64,000 bases of DNA from Trileptium ribeirensis (Eukaryota; Nematoda; Enoplea; Enoplida; Thoracostomopsidae), in the NCBI GenBank assembly GCA_030248225.1, contig JASANE010030191.1, positions 111,967 through 175,966 on the forward strand, in the 5' to 3' direction. A program made the position numbers and the translations under genes. How positions within the stretch are numbered: the first letter of the stretch is position 1; every line of letters starts with the position of its first letter. Of this stretch, positions 10,625 through 21,978 are shown in pieces. The notes under the pieces are model-generated. The model was not told the DNA's origin. It saw only the letters and a list, made by a program, of their open reading frames with translations, and did not search any database.

Positions 10625-11230
10625 AACAACACCCATAAAGCACAAGCAGTTGCGGAGATATTACCGTTTTCGCGTATTTTGAGTGTTATGGTTTCATTCA
10701 AATAAACCATTTTAAACAAACATTGCTGCGTAAATAATTACAGCGAATTGCTTTACATAATAGGACCGAAAACAGCCATATAGCTCGAGCGGTTGCGGAA
10801 ATATTGCCGTTTTCAGGTGTCCCAACCCCATCCTCCACCTCTCCTCCCGGCGCAGTCTCAGACGGCGAAGGCAATGCACCCCCTCCGCACAGGGCTCGGT
10901 CAATCCATGGCCATAAATTACACAAACAATGGTAATGTCTCCGCAACCTCTCAAGTATATATAAATGTTTTTGGTCTCATTTTGTTGAGCAATTCATCTT
11001 GCCTTGCTATCGTCAATATTTACATAGCCTCTCGAGCTATTTATCGTCTTATTTTGCAGCGTAATTTATCAACTATGTACTTACACATTGCGAGTACAAT
11101 AACCTTGTATATATCTTCTCAAATATTCAAGCGAAATGGTTCATTTTGTAATTTAATGCTCAAAATAACTGGGTCCATCTCTTTAAATATTCAACACTCA
11201 GAATCCACCATTTTGGCGAGAAACTAGACA
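10625..11230. repeat. ~160-bp satellite units in inverted arrangement
   Basis: 10640-10830 carries the satellite in plus orientation (GTTGCGGAGATATTACCGTT, then a second CTCGAGCGGTTGCGG). 10925-11060 carries it reversed (GGTAATGTCTCCGCAACC, then TTTTTGGTCTCATTTTG). A GC-rich block without repeats (about 10809-10920) separates the two arms. The same family is tandem at 21979-22500. Reading frames here on both strands are repeat artefacts. Confidence 0.6.
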
Positions 11231-11336
11231 AACTGCTAGTTGTGAACAGCTATTTTGGATAAAACTTAAGGGATTGATTTTCTGCTGGGTAGCTGCTTTT
11301 GTCGTTATATGCAACACGGCCGAATTTGTTTTTATT

Positions 11337-11741
11337 CTGGGCTCTCCAAATTAAGGGGGCCGTGGCATTTTTTTGGTTCAAATGGTTCAGAACAGGTGCC
11401 CCCGGTTCATGCCCCCTGGCAAAATTTTGGGCTCCCCCCCGGTTCACCGTCTCTTCGAAAATTTTTTGTTTCCAATCGGTCCAAAGTTCATGACATTTGA
11501 TCAAAATTTGTATTAAAATTCCGTTATGAAGCCAAAAATTTCGCAAATTTTGTCAAAATTTGCTTCCAAATCGCTTTTTATCTCCATCAAAACCATTTTA
11601 GCAGTGTTTCTGACACGATTTTTAACCGTTTACCTTTTGGAAAAAGGCCCCTGGCAAAATCGGGCGCCCCCCACCGCTTGGAATCAGGAGGCCCCCTGCT
11701 TCATGCGCCCTGGCAAAATTTTCAGCGAATGGAGAGTCCAG
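11337..11741 (+). mobile_element. MITE-B copy, 405 bp
   Basis: Left end CTGGGCTCTCCAAATT; right end on the other strand CTGGACTCTCCATTC. Inside are repeats of CCCCCTGGCAAAAT and CCCTGGCAAAATTTT on both flanks, which act as subterminal repeats. Its left ~310 bp is also present, reversed, at 13361-13645. It lies immediately before a host exon, ending only about 40 bp from the splice acceptor. Confidence 0.7.
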
Positions 11742-11784
11742 TTTATATCGGATTTTATTATTTTTTTGAATTGTACCACTCCAG

Positions 11785-11980
11785 GTACGTTCGTGATTTG
11801 CTGCTTCACTACGGTCCAGCGCCGCCACATCATCGCCGTTTTGTAGGACTCCTTTTAACGATTCCCGAACAGCTTCGCAATGATATTGACGTGTACGGTG
11901 GACTGGCGAACGCGTTAATGTCCCGTCGGAACCAAAACGATTACTATGTGGCGGGCAATATCATATACAAAATTCCGGAG
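11785..11980 (+). CDS. Internal exon of the RING gene
   Basis: The acceptor TTGTACCACTCCAG precedes 11785 and the donor GTAAGAAT follows 11980. The exon supplies 65 codons: YVRDLLLHYGPAPPHHRRF, a helix LLLTIPEQLRNDIDVYGG and NDYYVAGNIIYKIPE. GC content and codon quality stand out from the surroundings. It starts one base into a codon, matching CA from 8271, and ends on a codon border, matching the phase-0 start at 18667. I recognise no domain. The close upstream MITE-B copy could affect the branch point. Confidence 0.75.
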
Positions 11981-12118
11981 GTAAGAATAATTTATGATTG
12001 GCAATGCAAAGTTTTTAGCTTGAAGGTTCAGCTTGGTTTCTCGTTTTTATTTCCACAGAGGACGCTGGATGGAAAATCGTTGAAACTTGCTTTTGTTTGT
12101 TTCTCTAGCGAAGGTAAC
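11981..12118. other. Intron sequence
   Basis: Nothing recognisable between the donor at 11981 and the hAT-N1 end at 12119. Confidence 0.4.
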
Positions 12119-12262
12119 CATGGAGAGTCCGGAATTCCAGCTCCGGCGAAAATAGTGTTCCGTCTGCGTTTACGGCAAAACGCAAAACCATACCGGTGTC
12201 GGAATTCCGGTTTAAATTTTCCACATTTTTGGTGCTGTTGTGGTGCAAACAAACGTTCTTAT
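12119..12262 (-). mobile_element. hAT-N1 3'-terminal fragment, reversed
   Basis: Starts CATGGAGAGTCCGGAATTCC, the opposite-strand version of the family 3' end. It then matches the complement of the 3' subterminal region (GGCGAAAATAGTGTTCCG, GGAATTCCGGTTTAAATT, TTTTCCACAT). Only ~140 bp are kept. Confidence 0.65.
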
Positions 12263-12857
12263 ATGAGATGTCGTGAGCGGAGTGTACTCCCATAGCCTCG
12301 CTAACGGCAAAGTCTTAAATTTTGTCCGTCTGTGGAGATCATAACTCATCACCGGATGGGTGGATCTTTGCAAAGTTTTTGTTTTTTTATTTTTATTTTG
12401 TACTTTCATTTAGTGATCACAATTTCAATCTATTTGTGCCCTTTCATTAGACGCTAAATCCGCCGACCCGTGTTTCGGGTCAGAATAGGCGCCAAAGATG
12501 ACAGATCAACTTTGTGAAATTTGGACATCTGGGTATCTATCTTTCATGACCTATATCTCGAGATCGAGGCTTCATAGCGAAAAAAACGGAGACCACCCTC
12601 CGAAATCAGACAAGAGAAGCAACTTTGCTGCACACCACGTTTTTTGTCAGGCGGCAGCGTCAGTGGCTATGGACCTATGATCTCGTTCCAGAGGGATGTG
12701 GGGTGTTTTAGGGTCTGCAGACGTATTCCTACAGAGGATATTTTTTGCTACCACGGGATAGACGGTTTAGGGTATACCGACCAATTTCCACTTGGAATAA
12801 TTCTTAGCGGCCATTCTCGCTCTGTTTTCACTAGTTTGCGAGATACTAGTGTACGCA
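12263..12857. other. Non-coding intron sequence
   Basis: No exon or repeat of known family seen. Short frames on both strands are not supported. Confidence 0.35.
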
Positions 12858-13059
12858 GCTGGCTAGTCCAAACCTCGGAAATTGTAGCCGGGGGACCCCG
12901 GCTCACGTGCCGGATTTGCCGGGGGCCAATTTTTTTACCAGATTTTGTCGCGTTTAGACGTTAATTTTTCTCAGCGGTGGGCTTTGAGCCGCGGTGTACC
13001 TCCGTTTTGCCGAGGGGGGCAGCTAAAAATGCCGGCCCCCCCACTTTGGACTAGCCAGC
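12858..13059. mobile_element. 202-bp MITE with perfect 15-bp ends
   Basis: GCTGGCTAGTCCAAA at 12858-12872 is repeated as an exact inverted copy at 13045-13059. The interior is unusually GC-rich, with GGGGGACCCCGG and CCGGGGGCC, and should fold strongly. It is non-coding. The ends resemble those of MITE-B (CTGGNNNNTCCAAA), so it may be a distant relative. Confidence 0.75.
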
Positions 13060-13360
13060 ACAGTGGCCAAATTCTGGTGCAACCACACAAAACAAAATTT
13101 TGTCTCAACAAATAGTTTTGTAAAACGTAAGGAGGACAAAATACTTTCAGTAGGTTTTTTTCATCGTAACCCTGTAGGAATTGTTCTTTTCCAGATTATG
13201 TTTAAAAACGCCAGGTGGATGCTTGTATTAGTCCATTTAAACAGGATCCGGAACCTGGTCTTCGAAACTTATGTATATATAGCAAAATGGATGAAACGAA
13301 GAAATGGATTTAAAATGTACTGAAAATAGGTTTTACATAATATATACTTAATGTACTTGC

Positions 13361-13645
13361 CATGGTTAAAAGAAAAAACGATAAAACCGTGTCAGAAACA
13401 CTGCCCAAATGGTGTTGATGGAGAAGCTATTTTGCAGCAAAATTCGCTAAATTTTTGACTTCAGGACCTGAATTTTAGTCAAAGTTTTGATGAAATTAGG
13501 GGTACAAAAAATTGGTCAAGAGGCGATGAACTGGAGGAGCCCAAAACTTTGCAAAGTGGCACAAAGCGGAGCACCCGGTTTTAGCCAGGGGGCACTTGAA
13601 AATGCCAGGGGCCCTACCCTCTTCAATTTGGAGAGCCCAGTAATG
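13361..13645 (-). mobile_element. MITE-B fragment inside hAT-N1
   Basis: Ends TTTGGAGAGCCCAG at 13645. Read on the minus strand it follows 11337-11650 closely (CTGGGCTCTCCAAATTGAAG, GGGCCCCTGGCATTTT, GTGTTTCTGACACGGTTTT). The other terminus is absent. It interrupts hAT-N1 between sequences matching CTTAATGTA and TAATGTTTATTTAT. Confidence 0.65.
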
Positions 13646-13811
13646 TTTATTTATCTATCAATATGTCGGTTTTTGGACCCCTGAGCAAAAATTCCTTCCA
13701 CTGTACAGCCGTGCTTAAATTGCGTCAAACTGAATGTGCTTGTAACGCGTAGAGCGTAGAATAAACGGAAGTAGTGGTGTAATGCGTTGGAGAAAGTAGT
13801 GTAGTGTAATT

Positions 13812-14826
13812 GAATTCGGAGATGGAGAAGAGCTAACTTCGGAATCGAAGAATTCTCGCTAGATCGCACTAATGGTGAAAAAGATGGCCGTCCGCTTATT
13901 CTTTTCTCTGTAAACAGGATTTCATTATCTCAGCGTAAACCGATATGGACGTGTGGGGGCTCATATGAAAGCTACGATAGTCTAGATGTGCCTTTTTGGA
14001 GGTTTAATTCCGATTCAACACACCCAGGTCCCACGACAGGGTGTCAAAAGGGGGTACCCGGGTGTACATTCCTAGAATGGAACATTTTTGCTCATAACTC
14101 GGCAACCCTTGAGCCGATTTGAATTATTTTGATATCGAAATATGTGCCCTAGGACGCTTTATTTATGGGTATATAAATTGTTTTGGTCGGGTCCCTAGGG
14201 GCATGGGGGACTTTAGCAAATGATCAAATTTCCAAAATTTTGGTCAAATTTTGTCGAGGTCTGGCTATGTAACCACTCAAGCGATTTGAACGAAATTTGG
14301 TGTGTGGATAGAGCTACTGTGGGGCTACCTAGCCTACAGACTTGATGTAGGACCCATGGGCCAATTGGTATTTGAGGCCAAAGATGTGCCCGACGCCATG
14401 TGTAGTCATCTGTGACATTACCACTTCTAACTGTATTTTAATAACTCAAAATAAGTTCATATGCGTTTTCATGGGTGCTGATTTCAAATCTTCACTTTAA
14501 ACGTACACCTTCGTGTAGAGGTTATCAATGGGTGAGACAAGGCGAGTGGTTCGAAACGGACGAGTGTCATGCGGTGTGTAGCAAATTCTGTTTATGTTTT
14601 CTGTGCTACTGTGCTTTTGTTAAGATTCTTATATACACATAGATTACGTACATATGTTGTTCACGATTCGCAAGCAGTTCTGAGGTAGAGTTCACACTCG
14701 TAGGGTACGTATTAGATATCTGACTGTCAGTTTTGCTGCATCTATGCCTTATTGAACAGCAGATTAAAAATATTTTTTGGTGAGTTACATCTTTGTTCCT
14801 TAACAAGAATATATTTTCTCCGAATC
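13812..14826 (+). mobile_element. 1.1-kb repeat, copy A
   Basis: Closely matches 61056-62133 along its whole length, for instance CTCGGCAACCCTTGAGCCG, TGAATTATTTTGATATCG and GGTGAGTTACATCTTTG. It opens GAATTCGGAGATG and closes TCTCCGAATC, so the ends form a ~10-bp inverted repeat (GATTCGGAGA). There is no ORF. A ~50-bp segment present in copy B before the right end is missing here. Probably a non-autonomous DNA transposon; superfamily unknown. Confidence 0.65.
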
Positions 14827-15327
14827 CATACACTTGGTATGTCGCCAAGATTCTAGTACTTTACTTCTATGTGGAATGTTTTACAAAGTTTGCAAGCGCA
14901 GTCTCTGGTGCTTGACGCAATTTATAGTCAAGCTTACAGCCAAGTACTTGTAAATAATACATACTCTGTTTGGTCGGTTTAATTCTAACATACCCACAGA
15001 CATCTGAATGTGTAAAAAACAAGCATAGAGCTGTCTTTGTTGTGTAACAAACTCTTGCAGGGTCAAGATGAAAACTTCTTAGTGAAATTATGTATCCTAC
15101 TGACGTTTCACATGGCAAATTGCTGAGTTATTTAGATCTTCTTTGTTTGGTTATATTGGAACTTGATCATTGTGTATATATTATATATCTTTGGACCACA
15201 GACGAAGCAAAAATGGAAAATTCCAGAGAAAGTTTTTAAACCGGAATTCCTGTTCCGGTGTGGTTTTTGCCTTTTGCCGCAACCGGAACATGATTTTCGA
15301 CGGAATCAGAATTCCGGTTGCTGTCTG

Positions 15328-17590
15328 GTATGTATATGTAACATCGTGACGCTGATGCATTCCGCACTTCCAAAACATGCCCATGTGACCCCGGCTATCA
15401 TAAAGACAAGGACGGACCTTATAGGTTCGTTTTCCCGGCCGTTCCCAAGAAGCTACGGAGCTTAGCAAGCCGCAGGAGTGCTTTACAGGATGTGTTCTGA
15501 TCCTACCGGAAGGGTTGCTTACGTAGTCTAAGCGGTACTATCTTTGACTCCCCCAGAGAGCTTGGCTCCGTCATGTGCTCACAGGCCATAGAGACCATAA
15601 AGCTATTTCCTATTATAGTTCCATCTGGAAGTGTCGAACGTCCAATAGCTATTTTACCCATTAGCCTCTACTAGGACCTGACAATCCGTACGCGTTTAAC
15701 GTCGGATCGTGCTTGCGCGAGTACACTCTTTGATATCGGACTGGCAAACGGTTCCTTCTAGAAGCCATCGGCGGTGGCGGGGAGTTCTTGGTTCTTTGGG
15801 AAAATAATCGTCGCACTAGTTGTACTTACTCATTGGGGAATCGTCGAACCACGCTAAAGCTTGCCGCCTTTTTGTTGCCTGGGCGATGATTTCAATCCTC
15901 TTCAATACGTATCGCTAGATAGGGCATCGGAAACACTATGGATTTTTCAGTCGTGATTTATTGATAAGAGAATCGCACACACATTAGGATAATAGTTAAG
16001 GCAATACGATGGTCCAAATAATTAAAATCATAAGCATAAATTCGCCAAAAATACAGTTAGGATTGGGGTCATAATATCGGAGCTAAATTCACGCTGTTGG
16101 GTGGGCACGTTCGGGCACGCACTGGGTACTCGCACTCTTAGTTGAAGTCTCACAGCCTTGCGGCCAGATCACTTTGTCAACTCTGCCAAGATTTTTGACG
16201 ACCGCTGTGCTTACCTTACGCGACACGGGATTGCTGCAACGGACTGAATATGGGACGCACGACGGGCTCCAATTGATCGGAGCCGGTCAAGGGAAAATTT
16301 CTAAAATGGAAATTTCGGACCAATTTGAAGTCCGCTAGTAACTTAATCTTAAGTTCTTTTCTGCGGAACCGTCTTCTGGATTCTTAATGAAAAGCACAGA
16401 TGATCGCAATTCCATTTCCGAGACGATATGTCTTAATTTTCCAGAGAGCTTGATCCCCGAGCTGTCCGCGTGCCCAAGCCTTCTCTTATCTCCTATGTTT
16501 TAGACCTAAATTAATCCTAATTTATGGATTTTTAATTACTATATTAATAAATTTAATACTAAATTAATATTTACCAATTTAATGTATTAATATAAATTAT
16601 CCATATTAATTATAGTATTTTACTTTATTATTAATCCCCCCGGACACATATATCCCGATACTTACGTATTAAATTATATTACTTCATTATTTAATATAAA
16701 TAATTCTTATCAATATATAACTATTAATAAATTGATAATTAAGCCAGTGATATTTGTTTAATAAATATATAAAAATACAAATTTGCTATAATTTTAATAT
16801 TAAATTATAAATACATACGCCAGACGGCTAAGTAATTATGATATATACATAATAATATAAATAAATTTAATATTAAACTTATTAGTTAACTACTTATTAG
16901 ACTCGGCTCTTCCAGCAGGGCATTATACCCAATACCCTAAAACTGAGGACCAAAAAATGGAGACCGGGCTCTTGGGCGAGCCAAACCCGACTTACGGTAA
17001 AAAGATCGAAGGCCTCCTGCAGGTTCGGGTTACCCTTTTTGTAGGTAGATAATCTCTTTTTGTGTCGGATTTAACGACGGGAACACAACGATGGGTGACA
17101 TGCTACTCGGGTAAATTTTCGCAATTTTTATGGGGCTACTCTACCAAAGGTGGACACAGCAGGCTCGTACCGGGTTAATCAAACCCTGGAGCCCGGGGAA
17201 TCCAAACCAGTTCCTATATACAGAACTATAAAATATTAAAATACATAAGTGTAATTTAGCCAAATACACATTTTTCGAGGGTGCTCCCAATTATTATCTA
17301 ATAATTCCGCGGATCCTGATGGGATTGGCTCCAGACCGGTCTCATTAGAAAGAACGAAAAAATTTGTACCAAAAGGTGTGATCATTTCTAAGAAATTCAC
17401 AACAGTTATGTACTTCGGGCGGAACCGTAAAGAAATTCGGAATTGACACTTTAAAACTCCTCTTATCAGTTAACTTAGCCAGTGGAAATGAACACCTGCA
17501 GCTGATATTTTATCTAAGTTAATCTATACAAGGTCATGTTATATTTTTACAATTTAAATAAGTTCGGAAGTCGCACAGTTCTTGCAGTTC
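15328..17590. other. ORF-free block with an AT-rich core
   Basis: No frame of 60 codons on either strand from about 15470 to 17900. 16500-16910 is extremely AT-rich (TTAATTATAGTATTTT-like), broken once by CCCCCCGGAC. Two similar short segments, CCCAGAGAGCTTGGCTCCG near 15552 and CCAGAGAGCTTGATCCCCG near 16441, suggest internal repetition. I cannot assign it to a family and see no gene. Confidence 0.45.
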
Positions 17591-18190
17591 GCGGGTCGGG
17601 AATGGTAAGATATCCCAAAATACCTCACCAGACCCCGCCGGCCATACATATAATAATCACATAAAAGAAGACAATACAATTTCGGAATCAATGCAATTAC
17701 GATCAATATACAGTGGATAAAAAGAGGTGGGTCGGGACCGGTAAGGTAGTGCTAGGTATCTCACCCAACCCTACCGATCAATATACGCAGAACTGACAAG
17801 GTTCATGCGAGTTACGCATGGCCAGCATAAATATTAACAATAAGGATTAATAATGATCGGCACAGTATGGTACGAACAATATACGGCAACACAGGCACAT
17901 TCAATTTAATACAATTATAGCAATGGAATAATATACGGCAATGAGGGTGCATCCAAATTTATACAATTATAGTAATGATCAACATGGATTAAATGACAAT
18001 AATAGGGCGCTATTACAATAAAGGCTACATTTACATGTGCCTTTTTGGTGACAATAGATGGTACAACAAGATATAATGGTAACCATGCATGATAATGGTA
18101 CAACAAGGTATATAACAATGATAACGGTGCAACATGTTATAATAATAATGGTAGCGATACATGATGATGGTTCAGCAGGGTAAATAATTG
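17590..18190. repeat. Degenerate tandem repeats
   Basis: Two ~135-bp units share GGGTCGGGA, GGTAAG, CTCACC and a terminal ATATAC (starting near 17593 and 17727). 17870-17990 holds two ~56-bp units (ATATACGGCAA, ACAATTATAG). 18055-18180 holds short units built on ATGGTACAACAAG and GATGGTTCAGCAGG. The long minus-strand frames here have biased composition and are not genes. Confidence 0.5.
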
Positions 18191-18666
18191 TACCGACAAA
18201 TACCATAGACTTTTGTAAGTATTGCCATATCCACGCATACAATTCAAAGCCATAGACACACGCATACGTGTCCCGGATGTGGTTTCGAAATTCGTTTAAA
18301 ACGTTGAATTTAAAAGTTAATTTCTGTGGTGGCGCGGGGCTAGAAATTCATAAATGTTGCCTATTGGTGTATGAAAAAACTGTTCAAAAATAATTCAGTA
18401 GCACAATACAATTTCTATGTATGGTTTTGCAAAACAATCCATAAACATGAAATTGGTTTAAATTGATATTTCAGAATGCTTGTTGGCAAAATGTATTGTT
18501 CAAATTAGCGTCGTACTTGCCAAAACATTCTGCGCGCCCAAAACATATTATATATATGCAATGCAATTTCATAGTTCAACAAAACACTTAATATTATTGT
18601 TTATATGCATATTTGCAATGCAATTTTATAGTTCAATAAAACACATATTATTGTTTAATAGTTTAG
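18191..18666. other. Intron sequence
   Basis: AT-rich with two copies of GCAATGCAATTT(C/T)ATAGTTCAA around 18555 and 18612. No gene. Confidence 0.35.
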
Positions 18667-18928
18667 CACGAAGTATATATTCCACCAAATGAGCGACAAA
18701 GATTCGTTTTATACCAACATGAGGTGCTTGCAAGTCACGCTGAGCCGTACATTCAAAATGAAGGCGCCGATCTAATTCCGGATGCAGGCGTACCTACTGC
18801 TGAAGAGAATATGGCTGACGTGTCTGTCTCTGTTACGACTGTGATCAACAACACAACGAGCAGTACTCGCGGCTACGTGGATATAATCGAAGCTGGGCCT
18901 GCTCTGATTGGTACGAAAGGACCACCTA
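18667..18928 (+). CDS. Internal exon of the RING gene
   Basis: The AG at 18665-18666 (AATAGTTTAG) and the donor GTAAGC at 18929 bound 87 codons plus one base. The frame reads HEVYIPPNERQRFVLYQHE, then acidic and Ser/Thr-rich sequence (PYIQNEGADLIPDAG, TTVINNTTSSTRG). It starts in phase 0 (fits 11980) and ends after one base, A, which GC at 28318 completes to a serine codon. The upstream in-frame stop TAG overlaps the acceptor, so the exon cannot extend leftwards. The low-complexity part suggests the start of a disordered linker. Confidence 0.65.
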
Positions 18929-20560
18929 GTAAGCTAACTTCTGCCTTGCTTAGTTGTACAGCGTCTTGTGAAACGTAAATTTATAAGTTTTGCCGCAAGT
19001 AACGTGCTTGCAGTCGCCGTGTTTTTCATGAGACTGAGTAGTATTGGGTTTTGTGTCTGGCAGTGTCATCTGGAAACACCGTATGTTTTCATCTCTAAGT
19101 TTGTTTGTTTGCCTTGTGTTCAAGGTTTTAACCTTTAAGTGTGGATTCTATTGTTTTAGTTGTCGGCATTGTTGTGAACAAGGTTTTTGCAGCATATTGT
19201 CATTATTCGCATAATGTGTTGTCATCCGGTACAGCTGCGTTTAAAAATAATATTATATGCTGTAAAGTCGGGAACTATAGTTGTTGGAGAGCGCAAAATT
19301 GGTTCTAAACGATGACGAGATTGTATTATACTGTATCACCGAAAGTATTGGGTTACTAAACGTATAATCGTCATAAATGTGTGTTCAAACCTCCCATGGA
19401 TCATATTGTACAGTAACGGGCAGAGTAATTGAAAACGAATTTTAATTGAATTTTTGGGGAACGGTCCGCCGTAAATTTTTCAGCTGTTCAATTGTTTTTG
19501 CTGTCTTGCCTCTTGCCTTTCGATCTGTAACTCCACTATACGTAAGTAACCAGGTATCTCAGTAATGTAAAGCATTGTTGCAATATGTATGAATATTTAA
19601 AGAGTATTATGTCTTCAATCGCTACAGGAATTGAGTTTTTTACAGAATCTAATATCATTATTGTAAGTACTGCATAATATGTTTATTTTGTCCTATAAAA
19701 TGGCTAGAAAGTTATTTTCGTAAAAAAAATTTCGTCCAAATTTTTACGGGCTTTTGGCTTTTTAGTCAAGTAATATTCACAAGGTGGTATGTGTGATGTT
19801 AACTGAACGAATACAACTCGAAACTATTTTCAATTTACACTTATTGGGCCTGATTTTTAGGACAGCGTTGCTGATTTTATTACTGCGGATGGAAGCATTG
19901 TCGTAGTTTCGATAGCCGGAGCATATGCGCACTGATCACATAACGTGTCAGACGATCCCAACATGCTGACCCCTAGATTTTGCTCACCCGACCCCCGACC
20001 CCCCCGAAATTTTTTACTCACGGATTCCCCGGACCATTATTTTTGACCTCAAACGTTTCTATGATTAGATTTGGCTATATGTGTCATGCATTGTAGCTTG
20101 TAGGTCCCGTTATACTGTTGTACATGGTTTATTACGTACTTACTGCAGTACTAAGTATATAATGCAATTGCACCAAGGGGAATATTTTTCGGTATTAACC
20201 TTCCTAAATTGTCCGGCGACTTTGAGGGTCGGCCCAACCTCCGGGACCCCCTAGAATTTGGAGCCAAACGAAACCCTAATTATAAAATATTTGCCGTTAA
20301 GATTTGTGCCAAACATATAAGCGCTTCATGAGTTATTTTGGAACTATTAAGATGTGTGTATTGGTAATATCCAAATTGGTTTCAATTACGGTTTTCAGTT
20401 CATGATAAACTTGTTTAAATTCAGGTCAAGAGAGCTCAAATAAAATTAAGTCATCGTACAATGGCATCTTAAAATCAACTTCATTGATTTTAGAGCGACG
20501 TGTTTTAATTTGAGTTTTCGGAGCGCATTTTAAAGCCAGACTTCTGTTAAATACAAACAC
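18929..20560. other. Non-coding intron sequence
   Basis: No exon or known repeat identified. 19975-20030 has C-rich runs (GACCCCCGACCCCCCC) typical of a decayed MITE. Confidence 0.35.
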
Positions 20561-20571
20561 TTCTTTTAAAT

Positions 20572-21916
20572 CTAAATGTAGGTTTTCGGAGACAAGCCAC
20601 GAATCCCTGGATGGAGGATTCCGGAGAAAACACTATATACTATTATACCCCAAAGCCGGGTTACTCTATGTATGTTTTTGATTCCTTCTTTAATAACGTG
20701 TAGACCTGAAGACAATTCCTTAATAATCGCCATCTCATAGTTGGCGTCGCCTTCATACGCCCCGTTATCATGAGACAGGCTATTCAAGAAAAAATATATC
20801 GTGCCGATATAGTACTCAACCCGCAGGTTTTGCCTATAGCTGATATACAAGCCATAATTGCTTTGATATCTTTTTTGAAGCCATTTCAATATGTGGCTTC
20901 AACGAAAGCCTCTCATCTAGAATAATTCGTAAATATTTAAACTGTTCACAAACAGCCATAGGATTTCCTTTTATTCTTAGATATATCCTTGTTTGCTAAC
21001 CGTTTGCTTGTAAATATCACCGCATTACACTTCTTGGGATTAACAATGAGCCCCTTTTCAGAGCACCACTTTTCTGCCCTATTGAAAGTAGCTTGAAGTC
21101 TTCTTCGAACAACATTAATATCCTTGTTACTAGTGACATTCGCAATCATCTACATACGCTTGAATGTAATATTATATATTTACTATTAATATCATGTAAC
21201 AGCTCATCAATTACTGGTAATGGTAACAAAACTCCTCTTGTGGACTACCTCTAATTATTCTATATCTGACAGAGTCACCGCGTAACTTCGCTATTCCCAT
21301 CTATGCTGCAATAACGACAATAACCATCTTTTTATCTCAGATTTGATCTTAAGTTTTTTAAACGCATTAACGAAGGCGCGTAAAATTAGCTCCGCCTATA
21401 TCTAGGAAATCTATTGTAGATTTTCCTTGCCTAAGGCGATCCTCAATTATTGTTCCCACCAACTGGTGAAGCGCTGTATCTGTACTCTTCCCACAATGAT
21501 ACGCATGCTGGTTTTGGTACAATTTACGCATAATTTGACTTCTGTGATATCGATCGTCCAATCTTTGTAACCGTTTTAGTAGAATTTATGTCAAACATAT
21601 AGGCCTGTAACTCTTAGTGTCTTCGTAATCGTCTTTACCATATTTACGAATAAAAGTAACTCTCGAATCCTTCCAAGCATGTGGAATATATCCCTTTGCT
21701 ACCGACACCCGATGTATTTCTCTTTAACTGCGGCATAATTTTTTCCATTGCTAACTGTATCAAAATTGGTGAAACTTCATTATGCACCACAAGCCTTATA
21801 AGATTTAAGCAAGAGAAGCTGTTTCGAATTCTATCATCCGAGAGTATGTGATCCACTATATCCCAATCCCCTCTGGTTGGTCTTAAACATATTACAACTA
21901 TATATGTATTTATCAT
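20572..21916 (-). pseudogene. Decayed non-LTR retrotransposon RT
   Basis: On the minus strand: an upstream segment (21644-21916, with DHILSDDRIRNSFS), then NQHAYHCGKSTDTALHQLVG followed by DIGGANF (the QHAY...STETAL and D-x-x-x-AF region of RT) at 21367-21561, then AEKWCSEKGLIVNPKKC (RT thumb region) at 20946-21149, then KTWGL-like sequence at 20572-20889. Several frameshifts and stops, and the catalytic YADD region is not readable. The motif style matches I/R1/jockey-type LINEs, as at 43.9-51.4 kb. Confidence 0.75.
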
Positions 21917-21978
21917 CCATGTAGACTAACAATAAGATTACTGTAGACACGTTCTTTCGATTATTGCCAATTACTCCG

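Larger units (their letters stand above)
13225..15327 (+). mobile_element. hAT-N1 copy 2, broken by two later insertions
   Basis: The left part (about 13230-13360, then 13646-13768) matches the family (TCCATTTAAACAGGATCCGG, GGTCTTCGAAACTTATG, TTATCTATCAATATGTCGG). The right part (about 14870-15327) matches again (TTTACAAAGTTTGCAAGCGC, GGAACTTGATCATTGTG) and ends AATTCCGGTTGCTGTCTG. Between them sit a MITE-B fragment and the 1.1-kb repeat. The left terminal repeat is missing. The order of events is therefore hAT-N1 first, the others later. Confidence 0.7.

Noticed and set aside
16500..16910. AT-rich block as a possible mitochondrial insertion
   Set aside because: No mitochondrial protein or rRNA segment could be read in any frame or with the invertebrate mitochondrial code.
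15328..17590. LTR retrotransposon or solo LTR
   Set aside because: No matching pair of long terminal repeats, primer-binding site, polypurine tract or pol motif could be found.
17915..18242. Hydrophobic minus-strand frames that look like a membrane protein
   Set aside because: They are produced by degenerate tandem repeats; the residue pattern follows the repeat period.
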